Below, piece after piece: positions 48,600-60,502 of a DNA stretch of 64,000 bases. The notes beneath the pieces are model-generated. The model saw nothing but the letters and a program-made list of their open reading frames with translations. It had not been told where the DNA came from and ran no database searches. The stretch comes from Brachynemurus nebulosus (lineage: Eukaryota; Arthropoda; Insecta; Neuroptera; Myrmeleontidae). The translations under genes were made by a program, and so were the position numbers. The first letter of the stretch is position 1. Each line of letters opens with the position of its first letter. The stretch covers positions 15,974,725 to 16,038,724 of the forward strand of contig JAPWDM010000001.1 of the NCBI GenBank assembly GCA_035578155.1, given 5' to 3'.

Positions 48600-51200
48600 C
48601 ATCCTATAGTCTAAGCATATTAGGAATGTTAAGGGAAAGTTTAGTCACAGTTCTAATAATCTTTATTCTTTATGTTTTCTGGGTCGCTGAACACGAATTT
48701 GAGGTTTGCTGATAGATGTTTTGCCCGGAACATTGATTATTTTGCAAAAAAGTCGAATTTTTGTTAATTTATTAGGTTTTTACCTTAATCTTGGTAAATA
48801 TACATTATTTACTTTTAGGACTGTAACTAAACTTTCCGCTAACTGGCTTTTTGTTCATAAATTGACTAGCCTACTAATTTAATGAAAAAGTTTTAAAATA
48901 ATAAAATTTTGTGATTATGTTAGTAGTGTGAGCTACTACCGAGCTATTGTCGAGAATTGCCCAATCGATTTTAAAAAATATTTTCACTGGTGGATAAGTG
49001 ATACTCTATGTTCAAATCTAGGCTACATTACAAAAGTTAAAATTATCCCGTAGGACCCTGGATCCCTAAAAAAAAAAAACCAAAGTAAACGGCTAGGTCG
49101 ATCCAAAAGTTTGCCATTTTATATGGTTACTTGTTTTGCTACCGAACATAAAGGTATATCGACTTGTGGACATTTAATTTTAAGTGAATAATTAAATAAG
49201 ATTAATATTTTCTTGAAATTAAATGGTTTTGTTTGAAACTTGGCAGTAACTCGCGCACGATACAGATAGATATATTTGAAAATACATTACAAGTAAGAGA
49301 CAATAACATCTGAAAAATATCTAGGTTTAAATCATATTAAAAAGAGACACCTTTTTAACAAACATATTGTTTTCTTTCGTTCCCTCTTTTATTACCTACT
49401 ATTAGATGTATGTGTTAAATCCGTTTTCTGCGCACTGACAAGTTAAAAGGTCCGAGTTATATCTTCGTTCGTAATACTTTCCATCAAAATATACTGATGA
49501 CTATATTATACTACTGGACTGACTGGTCAATAAAATATCCCATATTTTATACCTCTAAAATGATTGATATCCAGTTTCGAAAAACTCATTATAAAATTTA
49601 TTCTGATACTTATTTCATAGTCCCATTAGCTCAAGTTTCCTGTAGATTAAACTGTCCAGTTTACAGACTGAAGGTTCATTTGCATTGTTCATGTTTGAAG
49701 GCCGAAACGATGTGTATGGAGACATCGTTCCAAAAAAACTGTCACTGACTTGTGGGAACTCCCGCAAAAAAGACGTTTGTCCCACTCACATTAAAAACGT
49801 CGTTTTGGAACGATGTATACGACCACCTTAACATTATACAGATTACAAATTAAATGACGCACTAATATCATAATTTTATATATACGTCGTACACATGGGA
49901 TTATAGAAGGAGGGGACCAAATGCAAAGAGTAAAGCTATGTACTAACATTGAAAATTTTGGTTTATACATATTCAACTTTAATACCTTCAATACACGACA
50001 CATTGACTATTAATATAAATATATACGAGTACATACTTGTATAATAAGATTTTCTATTGACACAATTTCTATAATAAGGTAAGAATGTTAATAATAAGTC
50101 ACATAACACTAATACTATAGGGTGCCCTTTTTTACAATGATAGCACTTTTGATATAGACCAAACAAAATTCGTTGGACTGGGAAAAATATTCGCATGGAG
50201 TTTTTTTTACACTTTCTTATTCAGAATGTGATACTGTACATGAAAGTGCATCTCACGTTCCGGTAATGTGGTCATTATTTAAAATGTATTTTGCCTTTAT
50301 TTAAAAATAAATTGTACTGTTGTGTAGTTAATAGGGCCAACGACAGCAACAATAGATTTATGACGGTGGCGAAATTTGGAACTAAAAAAAGAACACTGAC
50401 AAAAGTATTATTGTGTTCAAGTGATGCAGTACAATGCTAAATTTAAATGAAAAATATCTCTCTGCCTACTTTATTTAAGTTTTATCTACGCCTCCAGCTT
50501 CATTTTTATCTATAAAAAAGTTTAGACGAACATATAAGAGTTACGTATAGTTTTGATTACGGAACACTAAAAAGATGTTATGTTTATTTTGATATCATTA
50601 ATTAGAAACAATTAAAAAGGATGTTTCTAATTTCAAAATTAAAATTTTTATATTATATTTAATTTGGATAATTTTTTTTTTTTTGTATTTTTTAATATAG
50701 TTATAGCGATTCGAAATCAACCAAAATTGTGATTTTGTCAATTTAAAAACATAATTGTATAACTTGGGCAATAACAATTTTATGGCAAAAAGTGAAGAGA
50801 CCTTAATTATTAGTAGGTATTGCACCAAAAAATATGAAACAAATCTGAGAAATACGAGTATGTTACCCTTTCTCATTCGTATAAACAATTTCGGTTTAAA
50901 TAAAACCTGCTCAGATTGCCAAATGGCAACACTCGTACCAGTCGGTCGGTCAATTCTTTCTGAATCTAGACTAACCCTCTAGTGTTAAAAAAACAGCCTG
51001 TATTTATGTTTTATACTAAATAGGTACTTAATTTTATTAAATTATAATAAATAGTCACATACGAATGAAATAAATATAAAAACACGATATAAGATAAATT
51101 TGTATATCTATACATCAATAGTAAGAGAAAATTAAAACAAGAATGCAAAGACTTCAAGAGGTAAGGTAATCAAATAGTAACAAGAAGTTGTGGTTTTATA
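48600..51200. other. AT-rich DNA, no gene recognised
   Basis: Around 49700-49815 CATCGTTCCAAAA and its reverse complement TTTTGGAACGATG lie about 85 bases apart. Otherwise nothing I can name. Confidence 0.4.
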
Positions 51201-51209
51201 ATAATGATT

Positions 51210-51480
51210 AAATATCCCTGTCGCAGCATCTGCATAACATAGCGAATTTCCAAACATTTAATGTCGGTTGGGTAGATTACTTTGAGGCCTTTGGGATCCT
51301 AGGACCTTAGAGGACATACCTGTTATCCATCTAAAATAGCTTCGCTATAAAAACGAAAAAAATTTCAAAATCGGTTGAATAATTTATTTTTGGCGTTTTT
51401 GGAACCTTTGGACTTTCATATAACATAGCGTATATGCAAACTAAAATAGTTTAGTTCTCTTAATAGCTAGTGAAAAATTT
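51210..51480. repeat. Dispersed repeat with CCCTGTCGCAGCATC start
   Basis: Second copy of the 43605 repeat: CCCTGTCGCAGCATCTGCAT, AACATAGCGAATTTCC, ATCCATCTAAAATAGCTTCG, AAAATCGGTTGAATAATTT. Confidence 0.65.
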
Positions 51481-52146
51481 ATGTATATTTAAATATAAAC
51501 CAAATTTACAGCGATAACTAAAAATTGCATTAATTGTTCCAAATTATCCTAAAACAGTAAATACCTTGTTTATTACTGTGTTTCCCTTATTATTTAAAAT
51601 GTTTTTTTAGCAACTATTACGCTGCCGGAAAAACTTGAAATTTTTTTTTTTTTTTTTTGTAATCTATGGGTTAGTATCTAGTAACCTTATTAAAATCAAA
51701 ATTTCAAAATCAAGAATTTAATGCTAAGAAGATGACGTTCTTTCTTCACACATCTTCTTAGCTATAAATTCTCTTCATTATATTTCCATCAATTTACTCT
51801 GATGATGGCCGAAAAGGCTGAAAACGCATTAAGTAAAAAGAATAGTATTTTTCGTGAAATTGACAAAGTAATTAAAACTTTAAATATTTTCAATATTTAA
51901 TTAATGTTCTTTTTTTATTTTTTAGGTTTTTTAACGACATGTTTTTTTTAATTTCAAATATTATCGAGTGCCTGTGAGACACTACTACGTATGACAAACT
52001 TTTGTTTGCATTTCAACACACGCAGTATTGATATGTTCACTTATCGTTCAGCTAAACTGAAACTTTAAGCACTCGATCTCCTTGGTATAGTATGACCAAA
52101 AACCACATGTAAATTAAAAATCACAAAGTGATTGAAAAAATTATCC

Positions 52147-52218
52147 GGATCGGCCGGGAATCGAACCCAGGATCTCCTGATAACTAGCCAGGCGTGCTAA
52201 CCTCTACACCAACGATCC
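52147..52218 (-). tRNA. tRNA-like unit 1 (AGT anticodon position)
   Basis: Seventy-two bases fold as a full cloverleaf: acceptor GGATCGT/CCGATCC (6 of 7 pairs), D arm GTGT-AGAGGTTA-GCAC, anticodon arm CCTGG-CTAGTTA-TCAGG, variable AGATC, T arm CTGGG-TTCGATT-CCCGG. The A box (TGGTGTAGAGGTTAG) and B box (GGTTCGATTCC) are intact. TTTTTT, a Pol III terminator, lies about 6 bases downstream. AGT would read Thr codons, but T at position 37 and the 7:66 mismatch are odd. It could be a SINE head or tRNA pseudogene. Confidence 0.6.
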
Positions 52219-52503
52219 TATGCTCGGCAAGCGGCCGAGCCGGACACCCATTCAATCACCTATGTGTATTAGTACTCTCTCTGATTCGAGAAACAGTTAC
52301 AATTTTAATTTCAAATATTATCGAGTGCCTGTGAGACACTACTACGTATGACAAACTTTTGTTTGCATTTCAACACACGCAGTATTGATATGTTCACTTA
52401 TCGTTCAACTAAACTGAAACTTTAAGCACTCGATCTCCTTGGTATAGTATGACCAAAAACCACATGTAAATTAAAAATCACAAAGTGATTGAAAAAATTA
52501 TCC

Positions 52504-52575
52504 GGATCGGCCGGGAATCGAACCCAAGATCTCCTGGTAACTAGCCAGGCGTGCTAACCTCTACACCAACGATCC
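52504..52575 (-). tRNA. tRNA-like unit 2 (AGT anticodon position)
   Basis: Same as unit 1, with a better anticodon stem (CCTGG/CCAGG, all five paired) and TTGGGTTCGATT in the T arm, which weakens one pair. TTTTTT follows within 10 bases. Confidence 0.6.
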
Positions 52576-52860
52576 TATGCTCGGCAAGCGGCCGAGCCGG
52601 ACACCCATTCAATCACTTATGTGTATTAGTACTCTCTCTGATTCGAGAAACTGTTACAATTTTAATTTCAAATATTATCGAGTGCCTGTGAGACACTACT
52701 ACGTATGACAAACTTTTGTTTGCATTTCGACACACGCAGTATTGATATGTTCACTTATCGTTCAACTAAACTGAAACTCTAAGCACTCGATCTCCTTGGT
52801 ATAGTATGACCAAAAACCACATGTAAATTAAAAATCACAAAGTGATTGAAAAAATTATCC

Positions 52861-52932
52861 GGATCGGCCGGGAATCGAACCCAGGATCTCCTGGTAACTA
52901 GCCAGGCGTGCTAACCTCTACACCAACGATCC
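52861..52932 (-). tRNA. tRNA-like unit 3 (AGT anticodon position)
   Basis: Same as unit 1, with a perfect anticodon stem (CCTGG/CCAGG) and perfect T-arm boxes. It is the best-formed of the three copies. The acceptor T7:C66 mismatch is kept. Confidence 0.62.
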
Positions 52933-53567
52933 TATGCTCGGCAAGCGGCCGAGCCGGACACCCATTCAATCACCTATGTGTATTAGTACTCTCTCTGATT
53001 CGAGAAACAGTTACAATTTTAATTTCAAATATTATCGAGTGCCTGTGAGACACTACTACGTATAACAAACTTTTATTTGCATTTCAACACACGCAGTATT
53101 GATATGTTCACTTATCGTTCAGCTAAACTGAAACTTTAAGCACTCGATCTCCTTGGTATAGGAACTTTCAAAAAGTTGGTTTTTTTTGTCTGATTTGCGA
53201 AAAATTGCAGAGTGTGTTTTTTTTTGTTCCTGTTTTATGTAAATGTGCATGAGCATAACACCAGGAAGAGTAAAAATCTCTGTATACCATATCACAGAAT
53301 CAAAAAGACACAACAACCAATAAATTACCTAGGTATTGTGCTGTATAATAAACTGTCAACTAATGTTAGAGAATTAGAACCAGTTAAATTTAAAAAAAAT
53401 AGTAAAGAATACACTCCTTCAAAAGGCATATTATTCAGTGCATGAATGTTTAGAAGATGACATATTATTGTAAGTAGGTATATTATTATTTTAAATATGC
53501 AATACAATATTATATTATTTTTTGTGACGAGCTCATATAAATTTGTAAATTTTGTAGAGCAATAAAC

Positions 53568-53570
<3 letters not shown>

Positions 53571-53609
<39 letters not shown>
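53571..53609. repeat. (ATT)n microsatellite
   Basis: Thirteen ATT trinucleotides in a row, directly after AATAAACC. Confidence 0.95.
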
Positions 53610-53721
53610 GATATAAAAAATTGGTTAGGAAAGTTGACCAAATTAATCAACTTAGTTAACAAAAAAATTTAGTTGATATACAAACAAACACTGATATAAT
53701 AAATATACATATTTTATTATC

Positions 53722-54175
53722 GTATCCTTCGCCACTTTCATGTCTCCCATCGTCACATTCTACCGTGACGAAGGATACACGTGTGACGAAGGATACAATT
53801 TTCCAACAAAATCGTTATTAATCGTGAACAGCGATCATTTAGATCGAGAACTTGAGTTTATCGTAAAGCTAGCGTTATTACAAATAATACTTACGTAAAA
53901 ACGATTTGAAATTCGTTAAATACATACTAGAAAAAGCCGTGACGAAGGATACACTCAATAAACACATGCAGCTGGTCTTCTTACTTGATGTAAAAAAAAA
54001 ATGACAAGCTATCAAAGTCAATCATTTGATTTGACTTTCGCTTTATGTTATATGGTCTTTGGCGTTTCGTTTCACCAAAAAACATGACCCTTTCACCTAT
54101 TTTTCTTTAAACTAATAGCCAAATTTGGCAGTTGTGACGAAGGATACTCAAATTTTCGTGACAATTTTTCGTCAC
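53722..54175. repeat. Cluster of GTGACGAAGGATAC motifs
   Basis: Exact 14-mers GTGACGAAGGATAC start at 53765, 53783, 53939 and 54134. A reversed copy with one change is at 53722-53735, and half copies (TTTTCGTCACG) are near 54168. Between the motifs the sequence is AT-rich and unrelated. Confidence 0.85.
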
Positions 54176-54939
54176 GCCAAAAAAAAAAAAAAATTCCGCA
54201 GATAAATAAAATTTACCATGCGTAAATATAATTACCATACGTAACAATTTAACTCTCTTTTTTATTTATAAAATTGTGTGGCTTCAGTAAACTTATTTTT
54301 AAAAAACGTAATAGGGACGTACGTTTTAGAACTGCAATAAAAGTTTGACACCATTTTTATAAAAAAAAATTAAATCAAAAATTAAAGTGAATGTAGGTAG
54401 GTCATCTAAATAGGAGTTATTAACTTTAATTAAATAAAATAAAAGACAGTATCTTCATTCTGTATATAGTTTTAACCTTCCTTATTGTGGGGACAACTTT
54501 AATTTTTTGAAGGACCTAAAAAGTAGAATCACTTATATACCCACACATATACACATCTCGGATACACGCAGTATGTATATAATTATAACAACATATTCAT
54601 AGTTACTTGAGCAAAGTCTCACAATGCTCAACCTTATGCATACCACTTATTATTTCTAGTATTTTATAATCAATCTGATCAAAGTTTTTTATGCATATTC
54701 CGGGCAACATATATTTGCCCTACGGTATGTATATAATTAAACTAAACAATATTGGGTATGTTAAACAAGAACAAAAAATCTTTAACCCAAAATTATGAAA
54801 ATTATTTTTAATTTTTCTGGAAAACGGCTTCTCGCAGCAAAATGGACCAGAGAACATCTTTTATTTATTTTCTCACCTTTTCCGAAATGATATAAGAAAA
54901 ACCTTTGAATTCTAATGTTTTAACACATAGGACACTTTT

Positions 54940-55073
54940 TGTCAGAATCCTACTTCTGGCCTTCCGACGTGTCTGTCTGAAGAACTCATCCGAGCGGTTA
55001 GGAAATGCAAGCTTCTCACCAAATTTCGTAACAATTAGATGCTTCGTTCGACAGCTGTCGCGTACACACATAA

Positions 55074-55155
<82 letters not shown>
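54940..55155 (-). mobile_element. Dispersed family half with (TA)n tract
   Basis: Reversed, it reads GTCGAACGAAGCATCTA, AAATTTGGTGAGAAGC, GAACTCATCCGAGC (forward) and CAGACACGTCGGAAGG, the same module as at 14300-14430, with (TA)n at 55078-55155 on the expected side. Confidence 0.7.
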
Positions 55156-55160
<5 letters not shown>

Positions 55161-55161
<1 letters not shown>

Positions 55162-55963
55162 TAGCATTTACCCGCGGCGAATTTGAAATTATGGCATCCA
55201 GTTAAAACATATTAAGTGTACTTTTATCATGTCGCTATTGCCTGTCGAGTAGGTACTGTTACTTTTTTCTTTGGAATTTTCTCACAGAAATATTTTCCCC
55301 GCGTTAAAAATAGACTCTAACATATCTTTAACAACATGCCAAGTTCAAATGAAATCAATGATTCTTTTTTATACTGGTTTAAATACATATTTTTCCACGG
55401 GAATAAGACTTTCCACGGGAGTTAGATATTTTCCCGGGATAGAAAGTAGTCTGTGTCCTTTCTCATCACCTCTGTAAACAATATGCAAAGTTTGAAATCA
55501 ATCATACTTTTTTTTTAATAGTCAGTTATTATTTCATTGTTTCGTTTTAAATACATTTTCCCTCGGGAATGAGATATTTTATCGGGATAAAAGATAACCT
55601 ATATTTATCGCTGTATATCGCCGTATTTGTTTATCATCATTTTTTGTTTCATTTAAAATATATTTTTCCACAGGAATGAAATTTTCCATGAGAAATTTCC
55701 CGGGATATAAAGTAGTTTGTGTCCTTTCTCATCCCTTCTGTTAGCAATATACAAAGTTTAATATCATTTATCCGTTTTTAATAGTCAGCTGTTGTAATTT
55801 AATGCATTTTCCCTCGGGAATAAAAAGTAGCCTATAACCGTCTCTGGCCCGCAAGCAACGTCTATGCAAAGTTTCAAGCTGATTGGTTAAGCTGTTGAGG
55901 CGTGAAAGCCAGTCAAACAAACAAAGAAACAAACTTTCGCATTTATAATACTAGTAAGGATAA

Positions 55964-55965
<2 letters not shown>
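55161..55965. repeat. 800-bp dispersed repeat, copy 2
   Basis: The same order of blocks as 39087-39883, starting within CTAGCATTTACCCGCGGCGA and ending TTATAATACTAGTAAGGATA. It is bounded on both sides by (TA)n tracts (55078-55155 and 55966-56030). Confidence 0.7.
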
Positions 55966-56033
<68 letters not shown>

Positions 56034-56165
56034 TTTAGTAGTCATTTTCGGGTTTCAGAGGCTCCAAAACAAATTTCTATCATAGTCCCGGGCTCAAGTC
56101 TTACTATAAGAGCTGGTGTAATAGCTGAATTTCCAGAATGGAAATTCGCTAAAAAGGAATAATAA
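55966..56165. mobile_element. (TA)n and dispersed-family left half
   Basis: 65 bases of TA join AAATTTTAGTAGTCATTTTC, then GTCCCGGGCTCAAGTC, GTGTAATAGCTGAATTTCCA and GAAATTCGCTAAAAAGG. It abuts the LINE-like repeat that ends at 55965. Confidence 0.75.
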
Positions 56166-56258
56166 TAGCTATCAAAAAAAGAATATTTTGACAATCGCAT
56201 GCCAGCAAATTATTGCTTTTTTTATTTACTTGTAATTTCACTTTAACTTAGTACCTTA

Positions 56259-58409
56259 CAAGGAATGTTACGGAAGTGTACCCCTGCGATTTTGTTCATA
56301 TTAAGATATATTGTAGTACTTGACAAAGTAACAAACATATTTTAATTATACGTGCCCAATTCCATATTTAGGGGGTAAAACACCCCTTCAAAAATTTCCT
56401 GAAAAATCATATTTTGGTATTTTTCTCATACTAGCCCTTAAGCAATTTTGATGAAAAGTGGTCAAAACATTTAGACTGAGGTTACATTACTGTAGAATTT
56501 TTTTCATTGGGGTCACTTAATTTTTAAGGGGTGAAACACCCTTAAGACTTTTTAAAACATTTTTTAGAGAAAACACAGCTCAAATTCTTTAAAATTCCGT
56601 AAAAAGCTATAAGTTATTAGTTAATAAATAATACGTGTTACCCGCTGTAATGGCGTGGCGTAACTGGGAGGCTCTATATGCGAACGAAATTTTTAACAAA
56701 AATTAAATATTTTGGGTTTTACTCACTATAAAATTTATAAAATAGCAAAAATAAGGTTAACTGGCAAACTCCTGGACTTGAAAATAGATAGTTCTGAGAC
56801 ACTGAAATAGCATTATGAGAAAGAATTTTGGATTGTAGCTTGTAATTAAATGTGATGGATTATGAAATAGTGGAAGAATATACAAGTAAAAATATAAATT
56901 AAGTTTTATTTATTATTTTGAGTAGATGTTGAATAGTGGTACAGGGAACAAACGTTAAAATGCTTCAGTATGCCTGTATTTTACAATGTATTTATAAAAT
57001 ATTATAGAAGTATTAAAAAATGTTAATTAGAATTATGGATGATAATTTTCGCAGTAATGAAATTCTTTAAACAAGTGTTTTAAGCAAAGCGATTTCTTGT
57101 ACCAAGAACATCTTATAATAGATAATTCTTCACAGCCTTCAATTTCGCATTTGGGGGGCAAATTTTCTTGCAGAGCAAATGCAACTGGATTCTCAAATTT
57201 TTCTGGTTTCTTACTTATGTATTCTTTTTTGTACCATGAATAACGGAATAAGTTTTGATATCGAGGAGAAGAAAATTGGTGATTCAGTGATTGCAGCTTT
57301 ATTATGTTGTTACGAGAATGAAGATTGATATCGTAATTGCGTAGCATTATACTATCCGAAAACCGCTTGATAAAATTCTTCCGTATTCGGAATCCGTATA
57401 CATCTAGTGGTTGTATCTCCCTTGTAGTCTCTTTAGGTATTATCATGACTGTTATTTCTTTGTCGATAAGTGATAATTCGTTAATGGTACTCGGACAATG
57501 TCTACTCCACGAATCTACTAAAAGGACACTTTTTTATTACGGTATTGGGCAAAAAACCTCTTTTATCCACATTTTGAAAAGATCTGTAAGCCATAAAATA
57601 AAGAATTAATTACTTTATTGATAATTAATCTTGAAAATTTGTGTTTGCAAGGAACTTACCAGAATTTAATTTGCCCGATTTGGACGCTACAACAAAAATA
57701 TTCTTTGCTTTAAATAAAGCGTCTTTGATTCGTGAACCAAATGTTCCGCTTGATTCTTGAAGTACCAGAAACATCGGTGACAATAAGCGACCGTTGACAG
57801 ATATGGTCGGTTAAATCGTATAACTGTGGGTCGTCGATGACAATGATTGTGCTACACATTCAACTTTTTTTACTCCTTGTGCAGTTAATGTTCGATCAGA
57901 ATGCATCTCAAATTGGAACCCACTCTGATCAGAATTGTATACGCAAAATATTTAATTTTTGTTAAAAATTTCGTTCTCATATAGAGCCCCCCAAAGCCCC
58001 CCAGTTACGCCGCGCCACTACAGTGGGTAACACGTATTATTTATTAACTAATAACTTGTAGCCTTTTTACAGAATTTTAAAGAATCTACGATTTCCCTAA
58101 AAAATTTTTTAAAAACCCACTCTTATGGGTGTTTCACCACTTAAAAATTAAATGACCCCAATAAAAAAAAATCTATAGTAATGTAACCTCAGTCTAAATC
58201 TTTTGACCACTTTTCATCAAAATTGCATAAGGGCTAGTATGGGGAAAATACCAAAATATAATTTTTCAGCAAATTTTTGAAAGGGTGTTTTACCCCCTAG
58301 ATATGGGATTGGGCACGTATAATTAAAATATGTTTGTTACTTTGTCAAGTACTACAATATATCTTAAAATGAACAAAATCGCAGGGGTACACTTCCGTAA
58401 CATTCCTTG
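56259..58409 (-). mobile_element. DNA transposon with 455-465-bp terminal inverted repeats
   Basis: 56259-56713 is the reverse complement of 57945-58409 with a few changes. The ends start CAAGGAATGTTACGGAAGTG. TTA flanks both sides (56256-56258 and 58410-58412). Between the repeats lies a broken DDE transposase on the minus strand. The right repeat abuts the transposase at its first catalytic Asp, so the DNA-binding N-terminal part has been lost: this is an internally deleted copy. The repeats are far longer than in ordinary pogo elements. Confidence 0.92.
57033..57944 (-). pseudogene. Pogo/Tigger-related DDE transposase, truncated and interrupted
   Basis: Read from 57944 down it begins NSDQSGFQFEMHSDRTLTAQ, with the first catalytic Asp in NSDQSG. 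It has a second in LLVDSWSRHCP and a third in EIQPLDVYGFRIRKNF, the IQPLD motif of pogo-type DDE proteins. The C-terminal end has a Cys/His cluster (CEIEGCEEL...RCSWYKKSLC...HYC) likely to bind zinc. An intron-like segment with GTAAGT and AG borders (57584-57659) splits the middle and its removal keeps the frame. In-frame stops at 57811-57813 and a double stop at 57534-57539 disable it. The N-terminal DNA-binding domain is absent. Confidence 0.85.
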
Positions 58410-59039
58410 TTAGTTAAAAGAAAAAAATGTATATTTAATTTATGACTTATAGCTTATACAATTAATACATCTAGCTTAAAATTTAAAATTTGGGGGACAG
58501 GTCTACCCACACTGTCAATTTCCCATTGGGTGTCCTTAAAAACTAGAGACTACTGTACATAAATAATTCTTTTTTCATTTCAGGCGACTCCTCCCCTGGG
58601 CCCCCGATAGAGGCTTTGCTGCTTGCACCATACCGGAGGCTTCGCCTTCTATACCTAAGGTTGGGGGCTCCACCTTCATCAAACAAATGATAACATCATT
58701 TGTTCTCAAGATATACGAGACAAAGTACATTTCAAAAAAAGTTTCTTATTTCGTTTTATTTTTAATTTTTTAATTTTATAATAAAATACTGGCGTTTTTA
58801 ACATCAAGGAAGGTTCTTAGGCCATTATATAATAATGTTATGGTAAAACATCCATATAATCTATGTTATCTTAATAAAGCTAATTCCGTTTTTTTACCAC
58901 AAAAAACAAACCGCTAATCCGAATTTGCTGAAAACTTTATCGGTCTTCATTTTTTGATTACGCATCTAATGAAATTTGTCCGAAGTTGATATCATTATTT
59001 GTTCTCAAGATATGCGAGACGAAAAAAAATTCACGAACA

Positions 59040-59185
59040 AACTAACGAACGCACACACAGACATCACGCTAAAAACGATGGATTTGGATTCTAGTGACCT
59101 TGAAACGCGGAGATATGTCAAAATTAGCGATTCGTAAAATCGGACCCATTACAATAACCTCCAATGGGAAGTGGAAATTAGATTG
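59040..59185. repeat. Dispersed repeat, copy 1
   Basis: ACCTTGAAACGCGGAGATAT, GTCAAAATTAGCGATTCG, AAAATCGGACCCATTACAAT recur in diverged form at 62270-62385. Confidence 0.65.
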
Positions 59186-59281
59186 CTACAAGAAAAGGAT
59201 CAAAACCAGTTAAAACCAGATAAAATTGAACAAATTTTGAAATTAAAAAAATTCTGTTAACGTTTCATGTTGACTAGGAAG

Positions 59282-59510
59282 CAGTGGTGGATTTACCAGC
59301 AGGCTAAGTAGGCTGGAGCCTAGAGCAGCAGATTTTAGGGGCGATTTGAGCCAAAGCTGGCGGCAAAATTTAGAATTTAAAGTTTTTTTCTTTTTTTTTC
59401 TGTTCGTCACTTACTTTCTTTAGAAAGTTATTAAGAAATCTTTTTTAGGGGAAAACAGGGGCGGCATTTTTACGGTACCTATGGCGGTACTTAAGGTAAA
59501 TCCGCCACTG
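59282..59510. mobile_element. hAT-like non-autonomous element, TSD CTAGGAAG/A
   Basis: Ends CAGTGGTGGATTTACC and GGTAAATCCGCCACTG, with flanking 8-mers CTAGGAAG and CTAGGAAA. The inner TTTTTTTCTGTTCGTCACTT is the reversed A-tract. Confidence 0.92.
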
Positions 59511-59536
59511 CTAGGAAACCTATTGTTGACAAAAAT

Positions 59537-59723
59537 CAGTGGCGTCGCAAGACAAAAATGGGGAGTGGGCAAGATAATTTTTGCGAGGCCCCCTTTAATT
59601 TTTCTGTCTTAAAAATTAGGCAACGAGCAAAAAAAAAATACGAAAAACAGCCACTCGCGAGGCCCCTTTAAGTGCGAGGCCGTAGGCATGGGCCCACACC
59701 ACCCACGCCTAGCTACGCCACTG
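59537..59723. mobile_element. hAT-like non-autonomous element, TSD ACAAAAAT
   Basis: Ends CAGTGGCGTCGCAAG and AGCTACGCCACTG, with perfect flanking duplications ACAAAAAT (59529-59536 and 59724-59731). The inner ATTAGGCAACGAGCAAAAAA is the family A-tract. It lies only 26 bases from the element before it. Confidence 0.93.
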
Positions 59724-60502
59724 ACAAAAATGCATTATAATGTGTTGTAAATTTACGCGTCTTATAAAAACTGGAGTATTTTTAGTTACATTTCGATAAA
59801 AAATGATGCTAGAAGTCTAAAATTTTGATTAGTGAACACTTGAACAGGTAAATCTGTTTAAGCATATATACGAAATTTAAAAATGATTGTAAGACTCTTA
59901 GAATCTTGAAAGGAAAAAGATTACTTCTTAGCGTAAATCAAGGTTTCCTAAAATCCACCTTTCATGAGATATATTTTGCCTCTCCAGCGCTCCCATCATA
60001 TTTAGCATATCTTTTTGACACTATTAATGTACAATATATTTTGATAACAATTGAGCACTTTACTAATAAATCTTAACAAATACATAGATAGTTTTCACGC
60101 CCCCCTCCCAAAAACAAAAATAGTAGCAAACACAATGAATTGAGCTAATTGTAAGTTAACTTTTTCGTAAATGTACTTAAATAGATCTATAAGTTGACTC
60201 CACAGTGCTTCCACCATTATGGGAAGCACTGTGGGCCAAATACAGCCCGCGCACTCCAAAAATGCGGCCCGCAATGCCAAACCCACTCCAATTTCAAATT
60301 CAAAGATTATTTGCCTGCATAAAAAAACTTGTAAATCTGACTATATTATAGTTAAACATTTTGCCGTTGAAAGGTATCAAATTTTATATGGAATATATCT
60401 TGTTATTACATAATTTTTATATACCAATGGTCTTCAAACTTTTTTACTATACAAGTTACATTTCTATTATTTCTTTCTATATCCTAGTAGCTATGTAGTT
60501 AA

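Larger units (their letters stand above)
51950..53160. repeat. Tandem array, period 357 bp, about 3.4 units
   Basis: The block TCGAGTGCCTGTGAGACACT begins at 51964, 52321, 52678 and 53035, exactly 357 bases apart each time. The units differ at only a few positions. Each full unit holds a tRNA-like sequence on the minus strand. The fourth unit stops after GCACTCGATCTCCTTGGTAT at about 53160. The flanks are unrelated AT-rich sequence. Confidence 0.95.

Noticed and set aside
51950..53160. CRISPR-like array
   Set aside because: The units are contiguous 357-bp tandem copies without unique spacers, in a eukaryotic genome.
60219..60300. Possible hAT end with GGGCCAAATACAGCCCGC
   Set aside because: Resembles a hAT-like interior but no CAG...CTG pair with an 8-bp duplication could be found.
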